Below are positions 1 through 13,310 of a DNA stretch of 64,000 nt, piece after piece. Source of the stretch: Lanius collurio (taxonomy: Eukaryota; Chordata; Aves; Passeriformes; Laniidae); contig JACBWW010000015.1 of the NCBI GenBank assembly GCA_020086605.1, positions 22,929,225-22,993,224 on the forward strand, given 5' to 3'. Under the pieces are notes generated by a model that made no database searches, was not told the origin of the DNA, and saw only the letters and a list, made by a program, of their open reading frames with translations. Positions within the stretch are counted from its first letter, which is position 1. Each line of letters begins with the position of its first letter. Position numbers and translations under genes: made by a program.

Positions 1-869
1 AGGTGAGGAAAATATTCAAAAGCATTATTTTTATCTATTTTTAAATGGTTTTTATCCACAAATATTTCTAAGCAGCAAGACCCAACAATGTACTATAAAG
101 AAGGTGGTGAAATGGGATTGATCAAAGCAGCAGTATTTTTAGAGATGCTGTGAGAAAAACACAGGGCAATGCTTCTAGTGACACTGGATTTTCTTTTAAA
201 TAGCAAAAGGATATTTAAAGAATAATGCAGCGTTTTAAGTCAGCTATTAAAATCTAAGTTTTGCTTAATAGAAGCAAATCTCATTGTTTTCAGTGTGTGG
301 TTTTTTAAGGACAAATCAGGAAAAAAGGGTCATGTTTAACTTTTTCTATAATAAGGTGTGACAGAAAAATATTCTTCAGGCTTCATATGGGAAGAAAAAT
401 GTACTGTCAGTTTTTCTTCCTCTTCCCTATTTTTTTTCTCCTAGTCTATAATGTGCTGTACTGGCAAAAAGAAATAAAAAAAAAAAGGTCCTATTGCTTT
501 CTCTTCTCTAGCATCTTCAGAAAAGAGGCTGATTTTTTAGATTTTTTTACACTGGGTAGAAAACACCATCTACTCCTCTCCTAATACATTTACCCATTGA
601 AATTTTCAAGACACATTTAGCTGAGCTTGGGAATCTCATTGGGGTTTCAGTCTATTATGAAGCTCAGATTTTAAACTATGACTGAAAATCTGAGTTCTCC
701 GGAGTCCTGCTTGTCTGATTTCTCACACTTACAAACTAATTTTACTAATAAGTCACCATTTTGCTCTCAGGCACTTTTGCTCTGGACACTATTTCCCATA
801 TGCAGGATTCCACCTCATTTGACCTCCTCTACGCACACCTGGTGTGAAGGAAACTTTCCTGTCTGACTA

Positions 870-1370
870 TCCAGGAGCCAGTCTGGCAGCTACACTCCCA
901 CCACCAGAGAGCTGCTGGGGCCAAGGCCCTTCCACAGCAGGAGATGACAAACGTTACATCATCCAGTGTAAAAACTCCCTGCCCCAGGGGGGTACCTGGG
1001 CGTTCCCACCTGAATCTGAGTGAACAGCAAACCCACTGGGCTCTGGGTTTTCTGGGCTTTCTCCACTGCGTGCAACTGCAATCAGCACTTGGATAAGAAT
1101 GGGACCCTCACCACTGAGACGACGAGAAGAGGACCAACCGAATACCATCAGGATCCACAGAGTGGTAATATTTTTTCTACTTAATCTGTCTCTTGGTCAC
1201 TCTCTTTCTCTCTCCTCCTCTCTTTTCCTACTTCTTTCTACCTCTCCCTCACATTTACTGTTAAATAAAAATCCATACTATTGACTTCAGCATATCATCT
1301 TATTTGCACTTTAATTCGGGCAGAGACATCTAATAATTTAATAACCAGACCTTAAGAGCACGTAACTCCT
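870..1370 (+). mobile_element. LTR-retrotransposon remnant (avian ERV-type LTR)
   Basis: The segment resembles an avian endogenous-retrovirus LTR. A GC-moderate left part contains CCACCTGAATCTGAGTGAAC and a GCTCTGGG...CTTTCTCCACTGCGTG block. A long CT-rich tract (about 1185-1255) is followed by TTTACTGTTAAATAAA with the polyadenylation hexamer AATAAA at 1264-1269, then TTATTTGCACTTTAATTCGGGCAGAGACATC, here split for length as TTATTTGCACTTTAATTCGG and GCAGAGACATC. The order CT tract, AATAAA, U5-like segment fits an LTR in plus orientation, opposite to GRID2. No internal viral genes adjoin it, so it is probably a solo or truncated LTR. Edges are approximate. Confidence 0.5.
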
Positions 1371-2761
1371 CCCCTTACTCACTTGCTGCAAAACAAAAAA
1401 TTTATTGGACTGCAACACAGAGTTTGTTTCATGTCAGTTACTCTGTACAAAACCAAACAAAAAAACCTACTCAAAGATGGCCAGGAATAAACAATATGAT
1501 AAAGGGATGTACAGATTACATGGGAAAATATTCCACTGGTTTCACTCTGCTGTAGATTGGATTAGGACAAAGGCAACTCTGCATCTGGTCTGGGAGTCAG
1601 CCACAGTGTGGATTCAGGCAAAGATGAAAGTAACAGCTGAAAGCACATTTCATTAAGAACCAAGGTAACAAATTACGACCGGACTTGGAAATCCCTACTG
1701 CGTTTCCCACTGTCAGTAAACATTAGCTTCTTCAGACTCAAAGGGTCAAAAATTAAGGTTGAACTGTGAGCTGTTGGACGGTAACATAACAGCCATTTGG
1801 ATCACTCACCTGCTCCTAACAAGGTATTACAATAGGTTACCTAAATCTCATAGTAATTTACAGGAAATGATCCTGGTCTTGGATGACAGCTGGCCTCACA
1901 AAAACTTCCTTTCACCTTGACATTGTTTTACCCATAACTTGCTGGCAGACAGAATGAGACAAAGATGCTGATAAATACAAAGGGCAAACAAAGAATGAAC
2001 CTTTTTCCTTTGCCTTTAAATCTTTCTCCTTAGGCTGTTCTTGTGGCACACTGTGTGTTTTAAACATCAAAGTTTTTTTCAGGCCTGCAATGACAATGTT
2101 GAGACAGAAAATACAGAACTAGCACAAACAGAATGTAAGGAGTATGTCATTGCCCTTCTGCATATTTTCTTTCCCAGAGCTTTCATGTATGCCAATGTCA
2201 CATGTCATGCAGTACTATACTGACTGTCACAGCGTGTGACAGAGTTACATAATTTTCACATTTGGAATAATTGCTCTGTCTGGGTTGAAAAGTTCTTTAT
2301 TTTTTTCTAATTAATAGACATCTAATTTTGAATATAAATGTCTATTTACATGAACTGTTTTGAGAAGCATCCATATCCTGATACACAGAAAATCAGTATA
2401 ATGGTTGGTGTTGAGAAAGTGTAGTTAACTGATTATAGCTGGAGCTTAAGTTTAGGGCTCCTGATTTATCTTCCGAGCTGTGCAAGTGATTATTATATAA
2501 CTGGAGTCTATGGTACTTTACAATATTACAAAGAATCCTGAGGACCTGAGGAACAACTAATGTTTATAGCGTGATTTAAGACCCCAAGTGAAAGGCATGT
2601 TTAGCAGTATGACAATTAAAATTTGCTAGTTTAAAAAAAAAAAAGTCATTAGTGGCCTAAAAACTTCAGGGTAAGTTGAAATTACCTGGGCTTATTGTTT
2701 CTGATGGAAATCTTCTCAAGCATGCCATGTGAAGATCTGCCCTGCTAATAATTTTTCAGAA
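1371..2761. other. Intronic sequence, no gene recognised
   Basis: AT-rich unique-looking sequence. The short frames lack long ATG-started coding potential and known motifs. Nothing further is seen. Confidence 0.6.
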
Positions 2762-2860
2762 AATCATAGAATAATGCATGTTCAAAGGAATCTCAGCAGG
2801 TCACCTGATCCAATCTCCTGCCCAAAGCAGGGTCAGCTGTTCTTTAATCCTTCCTAAGAA
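2762..2860 (-). mobile_element. CR1 LINE 3'-end fragment, antisense
   Basis: TCATAGAAT followed by a diverged form of the CR1 tail and then CACCTGATCCAATCTCCTGC is the reverse complement of the standard CR1 3' end (the family ends in ATTCTATGA repeats). The match is short and eroded, indicating an old 5'-truncated insertion. Confidence 0.65.
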
Positions 2861-5800
2861 GCCATTAATCATTTCCTCAGAGCTGAGTTATCAAGAGCAT
2901 CGTGAATTGTTTAGTAACCTGATTACAATGATTAATTAATCAAGCCTGAATTTTGCTAATCCAGTTACGGTACTCTCAAAGAACTCAAGGCATGTTTGGA
3001 TGCACAATGCAGTTACTCATGATACGGGGCAATTTATAGCATTTTGAAGAGAGTGTGGTTTGTTTAGCAGTGCCTTTGCTAAGGGAGTGTAGACATAGGC
3101 ATTCTCTGTTAAGGAGCCAAAGGGTTTAACACTGCCTGTTAATTGTATAGAGAGGGACAGAATGCTCTCAACAGCTCTTCTATGGATGACGAGCCATCAG
3201 GAAGGCGGAATATTACTACAGATCTGTGAGGGTGCAGTTCACTACAGGCTGCTCATGATTTATACACTGGGGCATATGAGTCACAAGCAGCTCAACTGGC
3301 CACAACTGCCTTTTAATGTAGAGTTGGTAGAGAGCAGCCTTGCCCTGAAAACATGGATAATCAGAATATATTTCCTCTGTGCACTTTAGGAATGGTTATG
3401 AATGACAACCTCTTCCGTTTGAGCTGACGTGTACATTTATTTTGGAGAAGAACAACCACAATAGGAAGAAAACTGAAATTATCATCTTCTCTGACTGACC
3501 ACAGAATTCGACCCACACAAACCATCTTCTTTTCCTCAACATGTGATATGGCCCATTAAATCAGTACTGGTCTGGTGGTTCAAGGGCACAATACTATTAG
3601 CAGATAAAAGTTGTTAAGAGACAGCTTCTGTAAAAATGTTTGCATCTCCTTACAAATTAACATACATCTTTGCCTAGTCAGAGTCCTTTGACAAGACTCT
3701 CCAGCTGGAATAAACCACCACTGCCCTATTGCTGATGTGTGCATTTCAAATGATTCAGTCCACCTAAGTCATTCTTCCACCAGTATTTTAATGTTCTGTT
3801 TATACAGAATTGCTTTTGTCCTTCAAAAGAAAATAAAAAGGCAATGCACATAAACTAATAGGATGATAAACAACTGCTTATTTGAAGTGGCATTTAAATT
3901 TACTCTCTAATCCTGCAATCACCGGGGAACCAAACAATTGTGACGGGATGGCAAAAAGCAATCATGAATATATGGATCTCAGTCTAAAGGGAATACACCT
4001 AGGGGAAGTAGAGTTACTAACCACGCATGTTTCATAACAACTGAGGGTTTTGTACAGACAGGAACTGAAACATTTGTTAAATTTTATCTACCAAAAACAT
4101 AAGTAAAAAATACCCAACACTAAAACATGATACAGAGTTGCAAGGTTTGAAGAAATCCACAATATAATAGGGGAAAGTTAAATGCATACTAGACAAGATA
4201 TAGAGAAGGTGACAGAGAAGCAAGCTAAAAATAAATCTGGTGGGTGGAAGTGTGGGTGTGTGATTCCACTGGTTTAGCCCAAGTTTTTCCCAAAGGCACA
4301 CAGAAGGTCTCAAATGTTAAAGCCTACTTTTAAAACTGTTAACCATTGATATATCTGAAGAGGTTTTTTGTTTGGTTTTTTTGCATTGTTACATCTGTTG
4401 ATTTTTCTCTTCTTTCCTTCTGTCAGACAGACTTCACCCGCTACTTTAACTCTCCACTTCCAAGTCTGTGCCTGTACTGAAGGCAGCCTCTTGGAGCATC
4501 TGGACTTCAGTGACAACACATTGAATCTGAAGTATCTTTATTTAAATATTGCTTTAAATTACACTGTACTTCATAATAAAGCCACAGCAACCTGCTGGTT
4601 TGCTTCTGCTCCTGGGATGTTTACAACTGACCAGAGCATAAATCCATAAAGTCATCCCACTCCTAAATTCAAGGCTGTGTGAAAAGAGCAGATAGGAATG
4701 CATTCCAATGCACGTATTATGAGCTCCCCAGCCCCCAGGTTTAAGAAGGCTATATTCAAAATCCTCTGCTGTAATACCAACATGATTAAATGACTATGTT
4801 TAAAGGCTGTAAGTTTATAAACTGTACTGAAATAATTTGTATAGAAATGATACTATTTCTCTTCACAAGCACAAAACCTATCACATTCTATCATGAAAAG
4901 CAGTATTTTTCATTCTTTATACAATGGAAGCAATCTTCCTAATACTCTAAGCAGGTAAATGTTGTATATTTCTTGCATATTCTATATACTTGCAGAGTGG
5001 GAACACAGCAAAAATGTCACTTTCTGTGTCTAGAATTCCACAAGGCAAACAATTAAGCAGTGCTTTGACTCACTGGGGCACTTCAACCAAAATTTGCACT
5101 TTCCCATCTAATATAATAAATCAAAGTTTATTTTAGGTCGTGCCCAGCTCCATTAATGTAAGTATACTTGCAGCTTTATACGCCATTCATAAAATATTCC
5201 CATAAAGCCAGGCACATGGTGATACTATAGCTCCCCTGCATAGTCATTCTGCCCTTGCAGACTAGGTCTTCTACAGTCATAATTAAATTCAATCAGCACT
5301 AATTTATCTTGTATTTCAGCCAAAATTATTATACTGAGATAGGCTGGAAGGATCTGTAGGGCTTTCTTTACTCAGCTGTTACAGGAACTGCATTTGTTTC
5401 CAACAACTAATAAATGGGAGTCAATAGAGTTACAGGACAATACAGTGACAATACTGTTAAGCTATGCAGATTAAAACCATTTCCAGATATAAGTACAAAA
5501 GGCACTTAAGAGAGGTGGAAATACACATTTTCAGTCTAAATGTACCATAATAAATTCAAACTTTCATTAACTAGAGCCAAACCAAAGACTTCCAAGTTGT
5601 CTTTAGTACCAGAAAGAAAAGGATTTGTCAGCACAATATGTAAGGGTGTCATTGTGTGGACTGTAGCTATGACTGTCAGACAAATTCCAAAAGAAAATAA
5701 ATAAGTGAAGAAAAGCTGGTATCAAATGTTGAACCATTACTTTGAAATTACAAAAGTCTTGCCTTCAGAAGTACCTTGGCTGGTTCTTCTTTTCACTTAA

Positions 5801-6969
5801 GCCAAAACAAATTAATTCAAAATAAAGACAACTGCACATAAAAGAATAAAAAGGCATATAACTAAATACTTCACAATTTCATAATGTAAAAAAAAATTAA
5901 GTTGTATTAAATAATACTATATTTGATCGCCTAACGTTACTACTATTCTGCTGTATGTCCAAACTACCTTCATGGATACAGATTCATTTTTCAGAATCTG
6001 TTACTGTTCTCCATGGAGCTATAATGATTTAGATGAGGATCTAACCCTGCTTTCTTTCCTTAAACAAATTTAAACAACATTTCACATGAAATCCATTTCG
6101 CAGAACATCTATTGAATCTTCATTATTAATACGTGATCATCACAGATCTCATTCTGTTAGCTTCTGTATAAAACCACCATCATGCAAGAAACAGCTTATT
6201 TATGAGGATTTCAACATCTTAAATACATTCTGTCCTTCCCAAGTCACAACACTTTTTTTCTAACCAGAGGATCAGCTTCCTGAATGGAATTATATTGTAA
6301 TAATATCTGAGGTGATTTTGCCTCTGAAATTGCTGTTTAGACATTGTAAAGTATGATTAAACTTACAGTGCAATGTTGTCTTGGTCCAGATAAAAAACAC
6401 ACCTTTCTCTAAACCCTCTTTTTTTAACCTCTACTAGGTGAAAAAAACTTCATTTCAAATGAAGCTCTAGCACTAATGCATTACATTTACTTCATTATGC
6501 TAACAATGCCTTGTAAAAAAATTGATAAACAAAAGATATACAAATAGCTCAAGTGAATGAGAAGAAGGCACTGAGAAGCATTTCTCTATTAAAACCACAC
6601 AACACTACATTAAAGTTGGGCAACCCTACAAAGCATCATGGATATTACAAGTATTGGGTAGATGTACCTAAGTGATGCAAATAAAAGAACTGCAGGTAAA
6701 CCCTGATAAAGAAATCGTGTCCTTGGGAAAGACTTGCTTTTTGGATATTTTTGCTGATACAGGAGATACTGTAGCCAAAGACATCCCACAGCCTTAATTT
6801 TTTAAGTAAAGCATGTACTTATCAGTCTACACTACCTTGCAGTAGTGTCACAAGTACTGGAAAACCTGGCTGAATAGCTGCCTCAACAGACAAAAAGAAA
6901 CTTTCAAAAACTGCTATGTTGAGTTGCACCTAGTTTTTCTCATCACATTGTGGGGAAGGGCTTCCAGTT

Positions 6970-7005
<36 letters not shown>

Positions 7006-8929
7006 TAGAAAGCCATAGCTAACAAGCCACGGAGAAAGAATTCAAAGTTTCAGTCAAATACTTAATACATTCATTTGAATAGGAAACAAACTATTGCAAC
7101 ACAGACTCCAACATTTTGGATGAAGTCTTAAATGTGAAAACAGCTTCACATCAGGGAAATTTAACAAAATGCTTTAAATGATTTATCCTTTAACTTTTAC
7201 AAACTATTTTAATTCTTTTGAAATCTTTTCTACTAAGCTGTTTTGTTCTGTTAATGAAGGAAAAAAAAAAGCCGATGTTTTTTGTTAATTAGGTATCCTG
7301 ATAACAACTACCATATTTCTCGGGATATTATTCTCTCAAAATTGTCACCTCCTCTACTGATGTTGGCAAATACAGGTAGAAATATATGACTAAAGTGCAT
7401 TTCATGTATATATTAACTTTAAACATGCAATGTAGATGGGTTCTGATCAGCATAAAGATTAATATAGAACACATGCATGAAAGCATGTATATAAAATTTA
7501 TGTTGTTTAGACTCTGCTTTACATCAAAAAGAATAATGATCATCAATAGACTGGTTTGTTACATAGGGTTATTTTCCACAGTAATACTGATTACTTTTTT
7601 AATATCACAGTATACAAAATGGAGGCATTAATCTACTGCACAATATCACAAACAAATTAATATGGTTGGGGATCAGTTCTTTTTTTTTTTTTCCTTCAGA
7701 CACAAAATGAAAGAATCATGAATTTCAGTATTAAAACAGAAGCATTTTGTCTCCTATCTAGAAATAAATATGCTAGAGGTCTCTGATGGTGACGGGAGAG
7801 TGTTAACAACTCTACATGCATTTTGGATTGCCAACACATTTTTGCACATGCTTTTCCATTGTCCCCTGTGCATCTGGTCAAAACAATCATCTTGTTTTCT
7901 GTTATCTTGCAGCCTTTCCCACCTAAGACTGGGATATCAGGCAGTACCCTGACCTATACCCTGCCATATTCTGCCTGCAGAAACTTCTGTCCATTCTAGA
8001 TTCAATTGTACAAAGACAAGGAGAGAATTCTTGCTATCTCCCATTAAAAAAAAATGTTAAGGACTACTCAAAAATAACGAGCTATAACTCTAAATTTTAC
8101 AGCATTTGGGATACTAAAAATAATATTCTGATAAGTGCAGTTATTGAAGGTAAAATCTTCAATATTGAATCTTAATGTTGTTTAGTCAGCACTACCAGTG
8201 CTTTCAGTGGAGGGGAGAAAGTGAATTTCTAAATCTAACAATTAAAAATTGACTTACTGCTGGTTACTTGTGAATTAGGTTGCTTAAAGTAATAACAATT
8301 TTGCTGCATTAAAAATTCTAGGTAAAGTTAGCAAAATATAAATGTGGTTTGGTTTTTTTCCCACCAAAAACGCCTAATATCCCATTTCTTCTGGAGAAAT
8401 AGGCATTATTGCCATAGCCCATCAGAGGCCCAGAACCAGCAGAATCTCTGTCATGTAGGCATTTAGTCTCAGAATTTGTGTTCTATTGACAACATCTACC
8501 TACAGCGATTAATCTGCTGTCCATAAAGCAGTTGTTGTCATGGTGGCTCTGTTGGGTTTTTTCTGTAAATAAACATTAACGTAATATCTGACCTCAGTCT
8601 TTCCTAGACAAAGCACTAGGCAGACAAGAAGGCTTGGAGGAAAATCACAATTTTTTCATTAATCCTAGAATAAAAGTAGAGCTTCACCAACTATCTAATT
8701 TGTTGGATATGAAAGTCCTAATAGTCACCTCAAACATGTATGCATGATTATCACTGCTTTGGTCAATTCACTGGTGATGCCTCCTCTGTGCTGTAGCTTC
8801 CATTATTCTGACAAGCCAATGACACCCAAGAGACACAATTTAATTCCGTTCTTTCCCTTCCGAAAATGAGGAAAGAAAGATTTGATTTTATTTCCCACTG
8901 TATATGAATCCTTAGAAAAGAAGGAGCAT
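2861..8929. other. Intronic sequence, no gene recognised
   Basis: AT-rich throughout, with the A32 run at 6971-7002 and short A or T runs (7261, 7678). Positions 2880-2965 contain clustered TAAT and ATTAATTAATC homeodomain-type motifs that could belong to a conserved non-coding element. Otherwise nothing is recognised. Confidence 0.55.
6971..7002 (+). repeat. A32 homopolymer
   Basis: A run of 32 uninterrupted A residues. It reads as U32 in the GRID2 pre-mRNA. No target-site duplication or recognisable retrocopy was found in front of it. Confidence 0.95.
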
Positions 8930-9110
8930 GTCAGGGAGAGCACTCAGCGGACGATAAATTCCCGGCAGAAGGAGCTGGGCACGGCCCGTGGTGCAGGCCC
9001 CAGGCGGGGCTGCGTGAGGGCGCTCCCAGGCCGGGCACAGCCGCTTCCAGCCGGCACCAACCAACCCACCCGGGCACATTAGGCCCCTCAGCAAAGGCGC
9101 TGGTGCCTCG
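8930..9110. other. Isolated GC-rich, CpG-containing block inside the intron
   Basis: About 180 bp much richer in G+C and CpG than its surroundings, for example GGCACGGCCCGTGG and GGCCGGGCACAGCCG. It directly precedes the LTR-like segment at 9.2 kb and is probably the 5' part of the same inserted element, although I cannot match it to a specific family. Confidence 0.45.
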
Positions 9111-9199
9111 GGGAAAGCATATCTAATAAGGGTTGAAAAAGCCTGTGGAGCAGCTGGTAGAGAAAAGTTAAAAATTAAATGTGTGAGAAATAGCTCTGC

Positions 9200-9690
9200 G
9201 AACACCACGGTCAGTGGAGAAGAGGGACGAAGTGCTCCAGGCACCTGGGCAGGCTTATCCTAAAGGACTGCAGCCCACTGAGAACCCACAGTGGAGTGGG
9301 GAGAAAGCGGGAGGAGGAAGGAGCAGATGAGAGGAGTTGTTTTGCACTGACTGCACCCCCCACTCCCTGGCCCCACCTGGGGGAGTTGATAGGAGAAGCT
9401 GGGGATGAAGGAGTGAAGTTGAGGCAAGGAAGAAGGGACAGGCAGGGGAAAGAGAAGATGGGTTTGATTTTCCTTCTTATTGTCCTACTCTCTTTTTAAC
9501 TGGCAGAACATTACACTCATTTTTCTCCAGGTCATGTCTATTTTGCTCATGACACAATAGGTAAGTGATCTCCCTGTTTCTTGACCTAGAAGCTTTCTCA
9601 TCTTGTTCTCTTCCTGTATTTTGGTGAAAAAAGGGAGTGAGGCAGTGCCTAGGTGGGCACCTGGCAGCATCCAACCCACCCCAGAGAGAA
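9200..9690 (+). mobile_element. LTR-retrotransposon remnant, second avian family
   Basis: The segment follows an avian LTR-like repeat in order: GGACTGCAGCCCACTGAGAA, a GAGGAGGAAGGAG block, CCCCACCTGGGGGAGTTGAT, GTGAAGTTGAGGCAAGGAAG, TTATTGTCCTACTCT, a CATGTCTATTTTGCTCATGA block, and GGTGGGCACCTGGCAGCATC close to the end. In intact copies a polyadenylation signal sits near the TTATTGTCCTACTCT block; here it is destroyed by substitutions. Orientation is plus, opposite to GRID2. No gag, pol or env remnants are visible nearby, so it is likely a solo LTR. Confidence 0.55.
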
Positions 9691-12600
9691 CAGGGACACA
9701 AAGGCTGTGTGCTGCACGTACAGAAAGGCAAATTCTCATTGACTGCAATACTCAAGCAGGAGAACTGCTGATACCTTTCTCTCCTCATCGCCCAGTGAGA
9801 CGACCATACACATACAAAAGGAATGTCAGATGACAGATTTCCCATGTAAATTTGAAAATGTTACCCAGCATTGCAGCTGTGTTAAATTTTTGCACTAATT
9901 GTGTGACAGACATACATTATGATGTGAACTTTGGCTCTTAAAAGTCAGAAGGCTCCAGTGTTCTTACAAATGAAGATCACTCCATTACAAAATACACAAA
10001 CACATGATTAATTTTAAACACATGACCCCACTTGAAAAGAACACATCAATGATTCAAGTTAGCTACTCAAAATTTAAAGTAAGTTAGATAACTATAATTT
10101 GATTCTTCATTTCTTAGAGATACCTGGGGAATGTTTGGGGGTAAAAGTAAAAATAATACACAGAATTTAACTGTTTTAACCAGATATTTAAAAGCACACA
10201 TTTAATTCCAATTTTATGTCTATTTTCTTGGCTGACTGTGGAAAATAAATTTCTTGCACCACAACAGAATGATTCTACATGTCTTAGCAATTGTCAATGG
10301 ATTTTTGTTTTCCTATAGGCTCTACCAACCTGCCTGTTAGGCAAAAAACACTGTACAAATGTAAGTGTTAAATTTGACTTGAAACTGAATGTCAAGTTTC
10401 AAAACTCTCTGACAATGAACTGCAAAATATAAATTCCCATCTGACAGAGAATCCAATTGTCCCTATTCCAGGAAATGCAGTTTGGCCATAACTTTTATTC
10501 CCTCAGAAATATGTAATTTACATCCTTTCAATTTAAAAAGGACACAGTAAAAGGTGTCACCTTTATAAAAGCCATTTCAAAAAAGCTTTACTCCCACGCT
10601 ATACTTTAAAATTAATTTGACCTTGAATTCTAAATTTCAGAAAGGAAGTGTATACTACAGTTCTTCCTAGATGACCATTTCAAAAATTATGTGAAAAGTC
10701 GACAGCATATCCACTGCATTTGAGACCACAAATTAGGATAGTTGGGAAAGAAAGATTTGATGCACCCTAGCTTCTAGGAAAGCATATGTTGTAGTTTGAA
10801 ATATATTACTCCAGTTCCCTTAAAACAACTGCATTTTTCTAACAGGTAATCAAAAGTTCAGTAGATTTGCATTCTGGCTTCCCAAAACAGCAGAAGACAA
10901 ACAAATTATTTCATATAATTATGCCAGTAAGGGGAAGGATCTGAGTCCCTTCAGCAAGAGTAGTTTAAGCATGCTCTTGCAAGGACTAGTATAAGGTACA
11001 CATCAACATAGAGCAGCAAACCTAAGATCACCAAATACTAGCTGAATTACCACAAAAACATAAACAAACAAACCCCCAAACAAATAAACCACCCCACACC
11101 AAAAAAAAAAAAAGCACAACAAAAAGAATCCCTGAAATAAAATCAGCTGCTTCTATTTCTTGTCAAAAGATGTCTCTTGAGACAGAGTTCAACTGGCAAC
11201 TCCAAGAAGACATCCTCAAAATACCTCATTTTTTATTGTACTGTAACATCCAGTATAGGTGCAGCGAAACAATATGTCTTGCTAAGGTGTAACTCCCCAC
11301 ATGACAAGTGGTTTCTATGCACAGCTTGCCTCCTGCAGTAGTGTAATTTTCTGCATTTCATAATGGCACTCACATTATGGGCCAACATCTTTTCTTCAAA
11401 GATCTCCAGAACTGCACTCTGAAGTATTTTTCTCTACTCAGACATTTAGCCTTGCCTATGTTCTTTCACAGTTAGCAGCTATCAGCTGCATTCACATAAC
11501 CTCTTTTTGTACATTTCAGTACAGAAATTATATATAATGCACTGCAAGTCCTCAATGCCCTTTTCTCCTTGAAACCGTCTTAAAAATCACTGAGACATTC
11601 TTCATAGTTAATCGGTTATCTCCCTACCCACTAAATATGACACTTTATACCCTTAGTTTCTCATGGCTTTGTCCTCAGCCAAAAGACATCTTCTTAGTAA
11701 GTTTTTCACATTTCTGTTCTCTTAAACTATTGGTAGCATATGACATTATTTGTGAGACAGAGGGCTTGCAAAATGACTGAAGTAGTTTTAGACTTAAATT
11801 TCTAAGGCTCATTTCTAGGATTTATCTGACAATAGATCTATCTTGGGAAGAGGAAGAGAAGAACTCTCCTTAAGACTTAGGATTTTTCTCGGCTTTCTTA
11901 CATATAGGCTGTCAAAGCCATGGCATTTTGTCCTGTGGTCACGAGGAAAGCACTAACTGGAAAAACAGTCAATAGCAACAGATGACTGGTGAAAAATACC
12001 AGTCAGTTTAACTCCCATTAAGCTGATTTTTAACTCCTTTCAGAAAGAGCAGGGCATGTGTGAAGATGGGAAGGTTTGTTGGTTGAGCACAATGCCTGTT
12101 TGCAAATATACTACCCTTCTTATTAGCAGCTGTGTCTGCAGTTTGAGTGTATGCTCTATTAGATGTTTTCATAAATTATGGATCTAAATGGTGCATGTAA
12201 AAAGCACGGGAAGATATTCCTGAGGCTTACAAAAGCATATAAATAAATACGCTATAACATACATGTTTTTCCCTTAAATATTTTCGTCACAGTGCTCTCA
12301 GGGTTATCTGTTTGCACTTTATGAATAAGTACTTTAGTCCACTATAAATATGTACAATAAATATTGTATGAGGGTAGTCTCAAATGTAGGGCAAATTCTA
12401 AAATGCACAAAGAGCTGTGAATTGGTGGTATCAATGCAGGAAATACTCAATGGAACATTTTATTCCTGCCTTCTTTCTCAATGTAATCACACTTTTACTA
12501 TATCTGTTTTAAAGTCTGTTCAAATGGGAGGAAGAGCGCTTGGAAAAGTACTACTAACACTACCTCAAATATTCAAAAAGAAGTGAAAATTGAGTTCAGC

Positions 12601-13249
12601 ACAAAAATGCCATTAAAAACATGTGTCCTAATTTCTCACTCTGTAAAAACCTATGTATGAGCATCATTTTCTACACATATAAAGATTTCTCGGTAAATAC
12701 CTGATCTTCTTACGTATTTCAAAATAACCATAACATGCGAGCCTTTGCAGAAGTGGGATTTTTTCCAGCTCATGCTGACTTCAATGGGAATCAATTTATC
12801 TATCCTTCAGTCTAACAAAAAGCATGTTAACATAATCAGACTAAGATAAGAATAGATTAGTTAGAAGTATCAATAATAATTGGAAGTATTTCAAATGCCA
12901 CAGCATCTAAATTTATCTACAAGTCATTAAACTGAGAATTCCCAACCTTTCCTAGTTTTTGTGCAAGCAAATAAATGCAGGAAGATGTAACTTCTCCATT
13001 TTCACGTAGCGTATTTTGCACATCAATCCAAACACAATACCAATAGGGTAAAGAAATAAACATTACCACTTATAGAAAAGGACATGCCAGCAGTTCACTT
13101 TCCTCTACTCTTTGAATTATTTAGGACATTACAGAAATATTTTTTTCTTCCCTTACTGAAAGGGAAGATTATGGTAGAAATCTGGATTGTGAAGACAGTC
13201 TCCAAACTGAGAGACCATCATCTTTTAGACTCTTTCTATTTCATAAAGA

Positions 13250-13310
13250 GGGGGGGTTGGGGGGTTGGTTTTTTTTGGTTTACTTTTTGTTTGGGTTTTT
13301 TTGATAGCAA
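13250..13310 (+). repeat. G-run and GT-rich low-complexity tract
   Basis: G7-TT-G6-TT-GG is followed by T-rich sequence with GG and GGG interruptions. The G runs could form a G-quadruplex on the plus strand, which is the template strand for GRID2. Confidence 0.7.

Noticed and set aside
6600..7002. Retrocopy ending in the A32 tract
   Set aside because: No coding similarity precedes the tract and no flanking target-site duplication was found; it is more simply a homopolymer expansion.
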